This document shows, piece by piece, positions 49,861 to 58,858 of a DNA stretch of 64,000 bases. Made by a program: the position numbers and the translations under genes. The notes beneath the pieces were generated by a model, which saw only the letters and a program-made list of their open reading frames with translations, did not search any database and was not told the origin of the DNA. The stretch spans positions 496,001-560,000 of the forward strand of contig NZ_CP017563.2 of assembly GCF_001865575.2 (NCBI RefSeq), read 5' to 3'. Position 1 is the stretch's first letter, and each line of letters opens with the position of its first letter. The DNA is from Paraburkholderia sprentiae WSM5005. GTDB taxonomy: Bacteria > Pseudomonadota > Gammaproteobacteria > Burkholderiales > Burkholderiaceae.

Positions 49861-50571
49861 ATGTTCAAACCTATGTCAGTTCAGGCTCGCGACGCAGGCT
49901 CACGGCTCGCCGCGGCGGACAAACCTCGAACGGCTGGCCGGCCCACCCACGACGATGCGGTTCAGTTGCGTGAGCGACTGCTCGACGCCGCCAAGTCCGT
50001 GTTCATCAGAGAAGGTTTCGGCGCCGCCAGGGTCGAGGAAATCGCATCGCTGGCTGGCGTCAGCAAGACGACCGTTTATCGCCAGTTCGGCACGAAAGAA
50101 GAGCTTTTTCGCTCCATCGTCTGGCGCGGGATGGCCGACCTGCGCGGCAAGATCTCGGAGCACCTGCAACCGGGCCGCGATTTTTCGACGAACCTGGCAT
50201 CGCTTATCGATGCGCTCGTCGAACACATGGCAATACCGGACAGCATGCACACGTCACGCATGGTCATTAGCGAGGCGATTCGCTTTCCCGATGTCGCCAA
50301 GCAGTTTCTGCAGTTCGTCGTGACGATGCTGGAGCCGCTAACCGGTGTTCTCGAAGCCGCCGCGGTCAGCGGTGTGATCGCCATCGACGATCCGTCGAAC
50401 GCGGCGCGCGATCTTCTCACACTGGTCACTGGCGCGCCCGAAGTGCACCTTGCGGTTCAGACCACTCGTTCCGAACGCAAACGCCGGGCTGAGCGGATTC
50501 ATCGGCTCCTGTTGACCGCGTGGAGGTACCGTGCGGCACTTGATAAGGTTCGAGCCCGGTCGATGCCGTAA
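49861..50571 (+). CDS. TetR-family regulator
   Basis: A 236-residue protein with N-terminal HTH AAKSVFIREGFGAARVEEIASLAGVSKTTVYRQF (about 42-78), followed by a helical ligand domain with the TetR_C/AefR-like phrase VISEAIRFPDVAKQF. An ATG four codons later is an equal start candidate. The 100-base upstream region has the perfect eight-base palindrome AGTATACT (49821-49828). It follows the LuxC/LuxE operon and probably regulates this or the divergent catabolic genes to the right. Confidence 0.88.
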   Translation: MFKPMSVQARDAGSRLAAADKPRTAGRPTHDDAVQLRERLLDAAKSVFIREGFGAARVEEIASLAGVSKTTVYRQFGTKEELFRSIVWRGMADLRGKISEHLQPGRDFSTNLASLIDALVEHMAIPDSMHTSRMVISEAIRFPDVAKQFLQFVVTMLEPLTGVLEAAAVSGVIAIDDPSNAARDLLTLVTGAPEVHLAVQTTRSERKRRAERIHRLLLTAWRYRAALDKVRARSMP

Positions 50572-50577
50572 CGTTCG

Positions 50578-50596
50578 CGCGGCCATTCGGGCCGCG
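50578..50596. terminator. Hairpin between convergent genes
   Basis: CGCGGCC (50578-50584) pairs perfectly with GGCCGCG (50590-50596) around a five-base loop, between the TetR stop (50571) and the thioesterase stop (50605). There is no T tract on either side, so termination may be weak or need Rho. Confidence 0.4.
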
Positions 50597-50604
50597 TCGG
50601 CGTA

Positions 50605-51069
50605 CTAGCTGTCAATTTCACCCATCACCTGGAATTGCCCCGAGGCGTGGGCGATGCATTTTGCATTCGCCCAGATCCGGCAGTCCGAGAAAATCACCCG
50701 CTTTCCCGAACGCAGCACGTCGACGTGGGCTTCCACCCAGTCGCCCGGCTCTGCGTTTGCGATGAAATTGACCGTCAAGCCCGTCGTCAACACCCTCACT
50801 GCTGGTTGACGCGAATACTTGCTCGCCCACGTAATGGCGGTGTCCGCCAGCATGCAAACGGCGCCGCCGTGCATCATCTGGCCGAGATTGCGATGCGCTT
50901 CCCGAACGTACATGCCGACCACGTGTCCCCGCTCGCTCTTGCGAAAGTACGTAGGTCCGAACATCTGATGGAAGGGACCAAACGCCGGCATCAATGCAAA
51001 GCCTTCTGGGATGAGCCCTGCGCCGCCCTCTCCAAGCGCGTCTAGCGCCAGTGAGTATGCTTGCTCCAA
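50605..51069 (-). CDS. Hotdog-fold thioesterase (PaaI type)
   Basis: About 154 residues starting at TTG 51069 (MEQAYSLALDALGEG); GAGGAGG lies six bases upstream of this codon, which decides the start over the earlier TTG at 51087. The hotdog core is NLGQMMHGGAVCMLADTAITWAS, followed by TTGLTVNFIANAEPGDWVEAH. It would hydrolyse an acyl-CoA produced in the pathway. It is divergent from the oxidoreductase at 51172. Confidence 0.82.
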   Translation of the reverse strand: MEQAYSLALDALGEGGAGLIPEGFALMPAFGPFHQMFGPTYFRKSERGHVVGMYVREAHRNLGQMMHGGAVCMLADTAITWASKYSRQPAVRVLTTGLTVNFIANAEPGDWVEAHVDVLRSGKRVIFSDCRIWANAKCIAHASGQFQVMGEIDS

Positions 51070-51136
51070 TGCAATCCTCCTCTTCAACGCCGCGTGCGAG
51101 ACGGCACCAATAGTGCTTTTTCATCGGCAGAACATA

Positions 51137-51152
51137 GCGTATCATTATTCGC
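51137..51152. promoter_or_regulatory. Imperfect palindrome in divergent promoter
   Basis: GCGTATCATTATTCGC is a palindrome with 12 of 16 matching positions, in the 102-base region between the divergent thioesterase and oxidoreductase genes. Size and symmetry suit a TetR dimer, and a TetR gene lies 0.6 kb away. TATCAT inside it could also serve as a -10 box. Confidence 0.35.
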
Positions 51153-51171
51153 ACGTGAGTCAAATATATGA

Positions 51172-52329
51172 ATGCCCATGGATATCGCTTCGCTCTTTTC
51201 GCCCCTCGCCGTGCGCGGGGTCACGCTGCGCAACCGTATCGTCATGTCACCCATGACGCGCGGCTTTTCGCCCAACGGATTGCCAGGCAGTGACGTCGCC
51301 GCCTACTACAAGCGGCGTGCGCAGGGCGAGACAGGCCTGATCATCACAGAAGGCGTCGGTGTCGATCATCCGGCGGCGCTCGGCGAAGCCGGGCTCGGAG
51401 AAAATTCGATTCCCGTGCTCGCCGGCGAGGAATCAGTTGCCGCGTGGCGGCGCGTGACCGACGAAGTTCATGCTAGCGGTGGAATCATCTTTCCTCAGTT
51501 GTGGCATATGGGACCCATGAAAGAGGCGAATACAGGTCCCTTCCCGGCCGCTTCGCCACTGCGCCCATCGGGACTGTGGGGACCGGAAGGGCGAACGACA
51601 TCGCTCGACGCAGGTTACATGGAGCGGGTCCTGCCGCCGACTCGCCCGATGACCGATGCGCAGATCGCGGACGTCATTGCAGCCTATAGTCGAAGCGCGC
51701 GCTATGCGAAGGCCGCCGGCTTCGATGGCATCGCGATTCACGGCGCTCATGGCTATCTGATCGACGCTTTTCTGTGGGCCGAAACCAATCGACGCACGGA
51801 TCAATGGGGTAAGGATCTCGCAGCGCGCAGCCGCTTTGCCGCCGAAGTTGTCCGCGCGATCCGCGAAGCGATCGGCGCGACGATGCCGATCACGTTCCGC
51901 TTCTCCCAGTGGAAACAGCAGGATTTCCGCGCGCGGCTCGCCAACGACCCGCACGAGCTCGAGCGCATTCTCGCGCCGCTCGCGGACGCTGGCGTCGACA
52001 TCTTCGAGGCGAGCACCCGCTATTTCAACCGGGCGGAATTCCCGGGCTCAGAGATGAATCTCGCCGGCTGGGTGAAGGAGGTCACTGGCAAACTTTCGAT
52101 GACTGTTGGCGGAATCGGCATTAACAAGGGCTACTACGATTCTATGTCGGGGGCCCAGACATCGGTGCAGCCCGACCTCACTCCCCTGCTGGATCGTTTC
52201 GCACGCAGCGAGTTCGATCTCGTTGGCGTAGGACGCTCGCTTCTGCATGATCCAAACTGGGCGCGCCGCGCACGGCTTGGCGAGCCGTTCCTCGGGTTCA
52301 GCAACGACTCGCTCGCACACCTTACCTGA
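51172..52329 (+). CDS. NADH:flavin oxidoreductase (old yellow enzyme family)
   Basis: A 385-residue FMN TIM-barrel protein: LFSPLAVRGVTLRNRIVMSPMTRGF start, PQLWHMGPM, FDGIAIHGAHGYLIDAFLW (the active-site HGAHGYL), TDQWG and VGVGRSLLHDPNW FMN phosphate contact. It reduces activated double bonds of enals, enones or acyl-CoAs, or acts on amines. The ATG at 51172 and that at 51178 are both possible; neither has a clear ribosome site. Confidence 0.9.
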   Translation: MPMDIASLFSPLAVRGVTLRNRIVMSPMTRGFSPNGLPGSDVAAYYKRRAQGETGLIITEGVGVDHPAALGEAGLGENSIPVLAGEESVAAWRRVTDEVHASGGIIFPQLWHMGPMKEANTGPFPAASPLRPSGLWGPEGRTTSLDAGYMERVLPPTRPMTDAQIADVIAAYSRSARYAKAAGFDGIAIHGAHGYLIDAFLWAETNRRTDQWGKDLAARSRFAAEVVRAIREAIGATMPITFRFSQWKQQDFRARLANDPHELERILAPLADAGVDIFEASTRYFNRAEFPGSEMNLAGWVKEVTGKLSMTVGGIGINKGYYDSMSGAQTSVQPDLTPLLDRFARSEFDLVGVGRSLLHDPNWARRARLGEPFLGFSNDSLAHLT

Positions 52330-52391
52330 AACGCGTTTTTGCAGTTGACGCCCTCGACCCGGGCGTCGACTGCAATTTCCGGCGTGGGATC

Positions 52392-53087
52392 TTACGTACG
52401 CCCGGTGACAGGAATCAACGCGCCGGTTACGCCCGACGCGGCGCCAGACGCGAGAAATAGAATCACGTCGGCGATTTCTTCGGGCCGCACCCAGCGGGAA
52501 AAGTCGGCGTCGGGCATATCCTTGCGGTTCTGCGGCGTATCGATGATGCCCGGCAAAATAGCGTTGACAGTAACGGAACGGCCCTTGAGTTCTTCGGCCA
52601 GCGCCTCGGTCAAACGCATCACCCCCGACTTCGAGGCCGCATACGCTCCCATGCCCGCGCCCGCCTTCAGCGCAGCGCCAGCTCCAATATTGATGATGCG
52701 TCCTCCCTCCGCGCTGTCGGCAATATAGTCGAGTGCCGCTTTCGACGCAGTCGCCGCGGTGCGCACATTCGTCCGGTACATCAGATCCCACGTGTCGAGA
52801 CTGCCATCCGCCAATGTTTCCCAGCGAAAGCCCCCCGCTACATTGACGAGCGCATCGAGCTTGCCAAGCTGCTCGACGACCGCCGAGAGCGCCGAGCGCG
52901 CCGCATCGAGATCAGTTAGCTCGACGCCTCCTCGCCACCACGACGCGTGCAGCTGCTCCGCACTCTCGTTTTCCGGCTCGCGCGCCTTGTCGATCAGCGC
53001 GACCTTCCAGCCGTTGTCCGCAAACACGCGCGCAACCGTGCGCCCAAGCGCGCCGAATCCACCCGTTATCGCCACTACCCGTTGCAT
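52392..53087 (-). CDS. Short-chain dehydrogenase/reductase
   Basis: About 231 residues from MQRVVAITGGFGALG (ATG 53087, GGGAG nine bases upstream; a TTG two codons earlier is possible). Cofactor motif TGGFGALG, NVAGGF, YAASKSG dyad and C-terminal VTGALIPVTGRT. The usual catalytic serine region reads INIGAGAAL, so the serine is replaced by glycine/alanine, which is odd for an SDR. Followed by the hydratase gene upstream on the same strand. Confidence 0.85.
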   Translation of the reverse strand: MQRVVAITGGFGALGRTVARVFADNGWKVALIDKAREPENESAEQLHASWWRGGVELTDLDAARSALSAVVEQLGKLDALVNVAGGFRWETLADGSLDTWDLMYRTNVRTAATASKAALDYIADSAEGGRIINIGAGAALKAGAGMGAYAASKSGVMRLTEALAEELKGRSVTVNAILPGIIDTPQNRKDMPDADFSRWVRPEEIADVILFLASGAASGVTGALIPVTGRT

Positions 53088-53151
53088 GTGCAATCACTCC
53101 CTCGCTGCGCCCGGCGCCGCCTGTATCGCCTGCGCCGGACGCTGTAAAAGC

Positions 53152-53946
53152 TCAACGTCCGTTGAACACCGGCTCACGTTTCTCGCGAAACGCGTTGACC
53201 GCCTCTTGATGATCTTCCGTTAGGTTCGACAACGCCTCGTAGGCAATCGACGCGTCGAGAATGGAATGTGCAAGTTGCTTCAGGCCGATGTTGATCGACG
53301 CCTTGGTCCACTGGATCGCGCGCGAAGCGCCGTGTGCGAGACGCTTCGCCATCGCGTCGACAACGGCATCCAGCTCGTCGGCCGGCACGGCATGATTGAT
53401 GAGACCCAGTCGTGCCGCCTCTTCTGCGGTGACGAGATCCCCCGTCAACAGGTATTCCTTGGCCTTCGCATAGCCCACGAGCTGCGGCCAGATCACCGCG
53501 CCGCCATCGCCCGCGACGAAGCCGACTTTCACGTGCGGATCGCCAATCTTTGCGTGATTGGCCGCATAGCTTAGATCCGAGAATAGTGCGATCGTCGCGC
53601 CCAGACCAATTGCATGACCGTTGATCTTCGCGATGACCGGCTTCGGACAGTCGAGCATCGAGAAAACAATTCTCTTTGCACGCTGCATGCCTTCGAGAAA
53701 CAGCGCGGGGTTGTCGATGACATGCTGCATATGCTCGATATCGCCGCCCGCGCTAAAAGCCCGCCCTGCGCCCGTCAACACCACGACACGGGTCTCGGCA
53801 TCCTCGGCGACATCGAGAAATAGCCGGGACATCTCAATGTCCATTTGCTCATCGAACGCGTTCAACGTTTCAGGGCGATTGAGCGTAACGGTCAAGACGC
53901 CGCCATCGCGTTCGAGCAATAAGGCCTTATAGTCCGAAATATTCAT
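53152..53946 (-). CDS. Enoyl-CoA hydratase/isomerase family protein
   Basis: About 264 residues from MNISDYKALLLERDG (ATG 53946, AGGT upstream). Crotonase-fold motifs: TLNRPETLNAFDEQM, AFSAGGDIEHM oxyanion loop, GHAIGLGATIALFSDLSYAA and FVAGDGGAVIWPQLVG. The Glu/Asp pattern in the active-site helix fits a hydratase or isomerase on CoA esters. It lies between an SDR and an amidohydrolase gene on the same strand. Confidence 0.9.
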   Translation of the reverse strand: MNISDYKALLLERDGGVLTVTLNRPETLNAFDEQMDIEMSRLFLDVAEDAETRVVVLTGAGRAFSAGGDIEHMQHVIDNPALFLEGMQRAKRIVFSMLDCPKPVIAKINGHAIGLGATIALFSDLSYAANHAKIGDPHVKVGFVAGDGGAVIWPQLVGYAKAKEYLLTGDLVTAEEAARLGLINHAVPADELDAVVDAMAKRLAHGASRAIQWTKASINIGLKQLAHSILDASIAYEALSNLTEDHQEAVNAFREKREPVFNGR

Positions 53947-54080
53947 GACTAACCTGTTCAAATGAAGAAATCGCGCGCAACGGAAGGACCGTCTGCCAGC
54001 GTCGACGCGTGCCGCATTCGCGCCGCCGCGCGAATGCATGGCGCCGTTCAGGGCGCACCCGGCATCCAGCGCAAGGCCGA

Positions 54081-55280
54081 TTACACGTGCAGCGGAATGA
54101 ACCGGCGGCCGTTGTCGTACATGATCTTGCGCGTGTCTTCTTCAGAGAGCCGGTTGCACGCTTCCGACGCGAAGTCCTTCGGTTCAGGCACGCCTTCCGC
54201 GTGCGGATAGTCGGAGCCCATCAACAGGAAGTCCGACGATCCCGTCTGAGCGATGATCTGAGCGATGTCGTCCTCCGGATATGCAACCACGAAGACATTT
54301 TCCTTGAAGATCTGGCTCGGTCGTTTCTTCAGCTGACCGCAAGGCCAGTAGCCATTCTTCGCCATTCCCCGGCACTTGTCCATTTTGACGAGCAGCGAAG
54401 GCACCCATTCCGCACCGTTTTCCGCGCTGCACAACTTAACCCGCGGAAACCGCTCGAAGAAATTGTAGAAGATGAACGACGACAGCGTTTCCATGACCGG
54501 CCGCTCGCCGTAGCCGTGCATCCAGACAAAGGCGGTCTGACGCTGGCGCGACTGCTGCACCGGCTCTCCCCACACCGCCATGTGATCCTTCATGTAGATC
54601 GCTTCCGACACATGGAACGTGACGCGTACGCCCGCTTCGTTGAGGATCGACCAGAACGGATCGAAGTACGGATCCGCCGGTGCACGCCCATTGAACGGCC
54701 CCATCGGCATCAGGATGACGCGCACACCGTTCGCGACCAGCCATTTGGCCTCGGCGACAGCCGCATCGAGATCGTCGAGCGTGACGACCGGCGTCGTGTA
54801 GATGCGGTCCTTGTAGCTGAAGCCCCAGTCGTCGAGCATCCACTGGTTATACGCATGCAACACCGCATTTGCCGCAACCGGCTCGTTCAGATAGGAAATA
54901 CACGCGACCATTTCGCCGATGTACATCGTGCAGGCCTCGACACCGAATTCGTCCATCTTCTTCAGGCGCGCGTCACGGTTGAACATATCCGGCGTCGGCG
55001 CAACCCGCATATCGACGTTGTCCTTGCCATCCTTCATCGCGCGCAGCCATTCATGCAGCTTGCCCGGCGGCGGAACGTGCCCCTCGGCCGAGGTGTAGCC
55101 CTCGCTGATTTCCACCTTGCGGTCGCCCACATACATGCAGCGGTTGCCGTCTGCCGTGACACGGCTGGTAAAAGACCAGTCCTTCTTGAACTTCTCGGGC
55201 AAATGACGGTTGAATGCGTCCTCGACTTCATAGAAGTGCGTGTCGGCGTCGTAGATCTTCCCTTCATACGTTTGCATCAT
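54081..55280 (-). CDS. Amidohydrolase-superfamily protein (Amidohydro-rel, ACMSD-like)
   Basis: A 399-residue TIM-barrel protein. The N-terminal metal motif is degenerate, DADTHFYE (11-18), with one histidine in place of DxHxH; a later VTFHVSEA, MHGYGERPV, LCSAENGAEWVP and LLMGSDYPHAEG give other metal and acid residues. The family includes decarboxylases and hydrolases of aromatic or cyclic substrates. GGAGAGAG precedes tandem ATGs (55280 and 55277). It is divergent from the frameshifted MFS gene, with operator-like repeats between them. Confidence 0.85.
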   Translation of the reverse strand: MMQTYEGKIYDADTHFYEVEDAFNRHLPEKFKKDWSFTSRVTADGNRCMYVGDRKVEISEGYTSAEGHVPPPGKLHEWLRAMKDGKDNVDMRVAPTPDMFNRDARLKKMDEFGVEACTMYIGEMVACISYLNEPVAANAVLHAYNQWMLDDWGFSYKDRIYTTPVVTLDDLDAAVAEAKWLVANGVRVILMPMGPFNGRAPADPYFDPFWSILNEAGVRVTFHVSEAIYMKDHMAVWGEPVQQSRQRQTAFVWMHGYGERPVMETLSSFIFYNFFERFPRVKLCSAENGAEWVPSLLVKMDKCRGMAKNGYWPCGQLKKRPSQIFKENVFVVAYPEDDIAQIIAQTGSSDFLLMGSDYPHAEGVPEPKDFASEACNRLSEEDTRKIMYDNGRRFIPLHV

Positions 55281-55381
55281 CTCTCTCCTGATTGTGGGGA
55301 GCGCTGCTGAACCTGCGCTCTCGAGAGAAGTATCGGGTCAAGCCAGCGACCAAAAAACTTTCATATCGAACTCGAAACCGT

Positions 55382-55400
55382 CGATATCGATTCGATATCG
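55382..55400. promoter_or_regulatory. Double CGATATCG box in divergent promoter
   Basis: The self-complementary octamer CGATATCG occurs at 55382-55389 and 55393-55400, three bases apart, so the pair is both a direct and an inverted repeat. It lies in the 236-base divergent region between amidohydrolase and MFS genes. A regulator (IclR or another) may bind here. Confidence 0.5.
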
Positions 55401-55479
55401 GATCGCCGCCTCGCCACCTTTTTACGGCCAGCATCGGCTTCTCATATAAACACCTATGCGAACGATGTTCTGATATAAG

Positions 55480-55491
55480 TATAATCGAAAC
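55480..55491 (+). promoter_or_regulatory. TATAATCGAAAC box upstream of MFS gene
   Basis: TATAATCGAAAC lies 26 bases before the MFS ATG. The first six bases equal a consensus -10 box. The same 12 bases occur in the matching orientation upstream of the IclR gene (57868-57879, minus strand). This suggests a shared promoter-operator element. Confidence 0.5.
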
Positions 55492-55516
55492 GAACACGCG
55501 CAACCCGGAGACGTTT

Positions 55517-56937
55517 ATGCAAGCCGAAGTGCTCTCGCAGCCCGCACATCGAGCGCAACCCGTAGCGGGTCCACCGCGCGGGTTCACGATGGCGATCCTG
55601 CTTGCCGCGGTAGCCGCCTCGTCTGGCATCACCGTCATCTACACCGTGCTGGTCACGCTCTACAAGGCCTTTCCTGCGTCGCACTCCGTGAGTTGGACCG
55701 TCACCGCATACTGGCTCGGCTCGGCCGTCTTTGCCGCGGTGAGCGGACGACTCGGCGACCTGTTGGGCTACCGCCGCATCCTGCTCGTGGTGATGTCGGT
55801 CGCTGCGGCGGGCGCAGTCGTGGCCGCATGCGCGACCGATGTCGGCATGCTCGTCGCCGGCTGTGCAATGCAATCCATGCGGCAGGCATCACGCCGCTCT
55901 CCATCGGACTGGTTCGTGAGAATCTGCCACCCGCCAAGCTGCCTGCCGCGGTAGGGTTGATCAGTGCGGCAGGAATGGTGTCGGCTGGGCTGATCTACAT
56001 CGGCGCGGGCGTTGTCGTGGATCACTATTCGTGGCAGGGCGGCTTCTGGTTCAAAGTCGCGCTGTGCGTCGTGGCCGTCGCGGCGGTACGCGCGTGGGCG
56101 CCGCCGTCGCCACCGAATCCCGGCGTACGGATCGACTACATTCGAGGTCTCGCGTTCGCTCCAGCACTTTGCGCCATCCTCTTCGCCGTGCAGCAAATCC
56201 GCACGTGGGGACTCGGCGATCCACGGCTATGGGGCTTGATCGTGGGCGGGATGATCGTGCTCGGACTCTGGGCACGTCATCAAGGCGGGGCGCGGCATCC
56301 GCTCATCAACGTGCGTCTGCTGAAGACGCGCGAAGTCGTGTTGGCCAACGCATGCATGGCATTCCTCGCGGCAGGCGCGATGCAACTGGGACAGGTCTTC
56401 TCGCTGCTCGCCCAGCAACCTGCCGGCACGCACGCCGGATTCGGGCTGAGCGCCACGGCAGCGGGATTACTGATGTTCAGCATCAACATTGTCGCGCTGG
56501 TCGCGAGTCCATGGAGCGGTCGCGTTGCGGCCCGCTACAAGGCTCGTCCCGCCGCCTTGATCGGCATGCTCATACTGGCCGTGGCGTGGGCCTCGCTGAT
56601 CGTGCTTCATCGCAGCCTGCTGCTGTTCGTTCCAGGTGCGGTGCTGTGCTCGTTCGGTCTCGCCTTCGCGAGCACGGCGCTGTACAACCAGATCGTGGAG
56701 ACGACGCCCGCACATCAGACAGGCGAGGCGACAGGGATGCTCTACGTGTTCTTCTCGTGTTTCTTCGCGGTGGGCGCCCAGGCGGTATTTGCGCTGCTGC
56801 GCGGCGCGACGGCGGGACACGACGGTGCATCGTTTCCCGCCGATAGTGGCTATGTCTCGGTATTCGTCTACATCGCCTGCAGTTCGATCGCCGGACTGCT
56901 GATCGCTTCCATGCTGCCGAGGCGTGGTAAGCACTGA
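55517..56937 (+). pseudogene. MFS transporter gene broken by a one-base frameshift
   Basis: ATG 55517 (CGGAG upstream) opens a frame with four MFS helices (TMAILLAAVAASSGITVIY, AYWLGSAVFAAVSGRLGDLLGYRRILL). Near 55879 the coding continues in another frame: ATGCGGCAGGC reads M-R-Q, while adding one base restores the expected M-A-A-G followed by ITPLSIGLVRENLPPAKLP. The second frame then runs without stops to 56937 and contains the rest of a 14-helix-type (DHA2-like) carrier. A single missing base explains the break, either a real mutation or a sequencing error. If intact the product would be about 473 residues and export or import a small molecule. Confidence 0.85.
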
Positions 56938-57001
56938 TTGTCGTTGCGACCGATCCGTTGCGTGTGGCGGTATGTAACGCTTTTCAAGCCGCCCCATGAC
57001 G

Positions 57002-57037
57002 GAGGGCGCAGTGAAGCACGCGCTGCACTGCGCCCTC
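57002..57037. terminator. Bidirectional hairpin between MFS and IclR genes
   Basis: GAGGGCGCAGTG (57002-57013) is exactly complementary to CACTGCGCCCTC (57026-57037) around a 12-base loop. It sits between convergent stops at 56937 and 57052, so it probably ends both transcripts. No long T tract. Confidence 0.6.
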
Positions 57038-57051
57038 GACCGACTCGCGAG

Positions 57052-57846
57052 TCACTCTTCTTCTGCTTGACCCAACGCAGACGCTCGCTGGGCGACTCTG
57101 ATCATGTTCGCTTCGAGCCGGTGGCGTTCGCGGTCGAATCGTTCGAGTGGCGCACCAATCGCCATTGCCGCGATGACATTGCCATTCGGCCCGAAGATCG
57201 GCGACGACACGCCGGCGGAATCGGGCAGCAGTTCACCGCGACTCACCGACAGGCCGCTCTCGACGATGCGGTCGAGTTCGTCCCGCAACGCCTTCTTCGT
57301 TGCGATCGTTTGCGGGGTTCGGCGCTCGAACTTGACGGTCTTCATGTAGTCGGCAACGAAAGCGTCCGGTGCATGAGCCAGCAGAACGCGGCCCGCAGCC
57401 GTGCAATAGAGCGGGCGACGCAAACCAATGTGCATTGAATAGCGCACCGATTGCTCGCTTTCGATCACATCGACATAGGTGATCTCTTTGTGCTCGACGT
57501 CAAGGACGCCGACATACACAGTTTCCTTGGTGCTCTTCGAGAGATCCACGAGGAACGGGTGGAGGATCTTCGAGAAATTCCACGCAGCCATCACTCCTGC
57601 CGACAACCGGAAGATCGACGGCCCCAGGCGATAGCGGCCTGCGTCGTGCATCAAGTACCCTTCCGCCACCAGAGGTCTCAGCAGATTGAGCAGGCTGCTC
57701 TTTGGTGACTCGAGAGCGACATTCAGTTCTGCTAGCGACATCCCGTCCGGAGACTTCGCCAGCACATCGAAAATTCCGAGGAGTCGGGTCAGCGAGCGGG
57801 GCCCGCTGACGTCCCGGTCCGCCGGCGCTGAGATCTCTTTCAACAT
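57052..57846 (-). CDS. IclR-family regulator
   Basis: About 264 residues from MLKEISAPADRD; GGGGAAA precedes this ATG (57846), so it is preferred over one four codons earlier. N-terminal winged helix SLTRLLGIFDVLAKSPDGMSLAELNVAL; C-terminal effector domain with the family pattern TAAGRVLLAHAPD and GVSSPIFGPNGNVIAAMAIGAP. IclR proteins sense catabolic intermediates. Likely targets are the divergent SDR at 58094 and the MFS gene, given shared promoter sequence. Confidence 0.92.
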   Translation of the reverse strand: MLKEISAPADRDVSGPRSLTRLLGIFDVLAKSPDGMSLAELNVALESPKSSLLNLLRPLVAEGYLMHDAGRYRLGPSIFRLSAGVMAAWNFSKILHPFLVDLSKSTKETVYVGVLDVEHKEITYVDVIESEQSVRYSMHIGLRRPLYCTAAGRVLLAHAPDAFVADYMKTVKFERRTPQTIATKKALRDELDRIVESGLSVSRGELLPDSAGVSSPIFGPNGNVIAAMAIGAPLERFDRERHRLEANMIRVAQRASALGQAEEE

Positions 57847-57867
57847 GATTTTCCCCATGAATTGACT

Positions 57868-57879
57868 GTTTCGATTATA
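57868..57879 (-). promoter_or_regulatory. TATAATCGAAAC box upstream of IclR gene
   Basis: On the minus strand the sequence reads TATAATCGAAAC, 21 bases before the ATG at 57846. It is identical to the box at 55480-55491 before the MFS gene. A -10 box with an overlapping IclR operator would allow autoregulation. Confidence 0.5.
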
Positions 57880-58093
57880 CGGGAACTATTCACATACTTT
57901 TACATCGATCGTGGTTTGGCACACTTTCGCGCCACCCGAATTCGGGAATACGCCAGGGCGCTCCGTCACACGGCTTGATATATATTCGAACATCGTTCAG
58001 GAAGTTGGAATGCAGAAGCATCAGCTTTCGGACCCTTTACGCAGTACGCTCGCGCGTCGAACAGCAAATCAACCTTCATTTCTGGATTCACTC

Positions 58094-58858
58094 ATGTACA
58101 CGAAAAAACTGGCAGAAAAGGTCGCCATCGTGACCGGAGGCGGGCAAGGCGTTGGACTCGGCATCGCCCTCGCGCTTGCCGCCGAGGGAGCGAGTCTGGT
58201 CCTGACCGGTCGCACGGAGGCCAAGCTCACACGGGCTGCCGAGGAATTGAGCGCCCTCGGTTCGCAAGTGCTGGTCGTGCCCGGTGATACGCGCAATCGT
58301 GCCGACGCGGTCCGGACAGTCGAGCTTGCGGTCGAGCGATTCGGACGTGTGGACGCACTCATCAACAACGCACAAAGCAGCAACCCCGGGGTGCCGCTCG
58401 AGTCTGTCACCGACGATGACTGGAGCAACACCCTCCAATCAGGCTTGTATGGCACGCTGTATTTCATGCAGGCCGCATTGCCGCGGATGAAGTCTCAGGG
58501 CCGCGGTGCCATCATCAACTTCGGCTCGCGCACTGGCATTGAAGGCCTCAAAGGATTCGGCGCGTACGCCGCTACCAAGGAGGGCATTCGTGGGCTCTCG
58601 CGGGTTGCCGCGCGCGAATGGGGCGTCTACGGCATTACCGTCAACGTCATTTGCCCAGCAGCGCTCACGCCTGCCGCCGAAGCCTACCTCGAAGCCAATC
58701 CCCAGGAACGCACTCGCTATCTCTCCGAAATTGCGCTTGGCCGCTTCGGCGATCCTCAGCGTGATATTGGACGAACAGTTGCATTTCTGTGTAGTGACGA
58801 CGCTAATTTCATAACCGGGCAGACTATCAGTGTGGACGGCGGACAGTCAATGCTTTAG
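58094..58858 (+). CDS. Short-chain dehydrogenase/reductase
   Basis: About 254 residues from MYTKKLAEKVAIVTGG (ATG 58094). Cofactor motif TGGGQGVGLG, NNAQSS (variant of NNAG), Ser in NFGSRTGI, YAATKEG dyad and C-terminal FITGQTISVDGGQSML. NAD(P)-dependent alcohol/ketone conversion. It is divergent from the IclR gene, with a 247-base region that carries TATATTCGAACATCGTTC-like sequence. A longer frame from 57911 has no better start. Confidence 0.88.
   Translation: MYTKKLAEKVAIVTGGGQGVGLGIALALAAEGASLVLTGRTEAKLTRAAEELSALGSQVLVVPGDTRNRADAVRTVELAVERFGRVDALINNAQSSNPGVPLESVTDDDWSNTLQSGLYGTLYFMQAALPRMKSQGRGAIINFGSRTGIEGLKGFGAYAATKEGIRGLSRVAAREWGVYGITVNVICPAALTPAAEAYLEANPQERTRYLSEIALGRFGDPQRDIGRTVAFLCSDDANFITGQTISVDGGQSML

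Noticed and set aside
55870..55890. Programmed frameshifting in the MFS gene
   Set aside because: There is no slippery heptamer or downstream structure, and MFS genes are not known for it; a single-base deletion or sequencing error is simpler.
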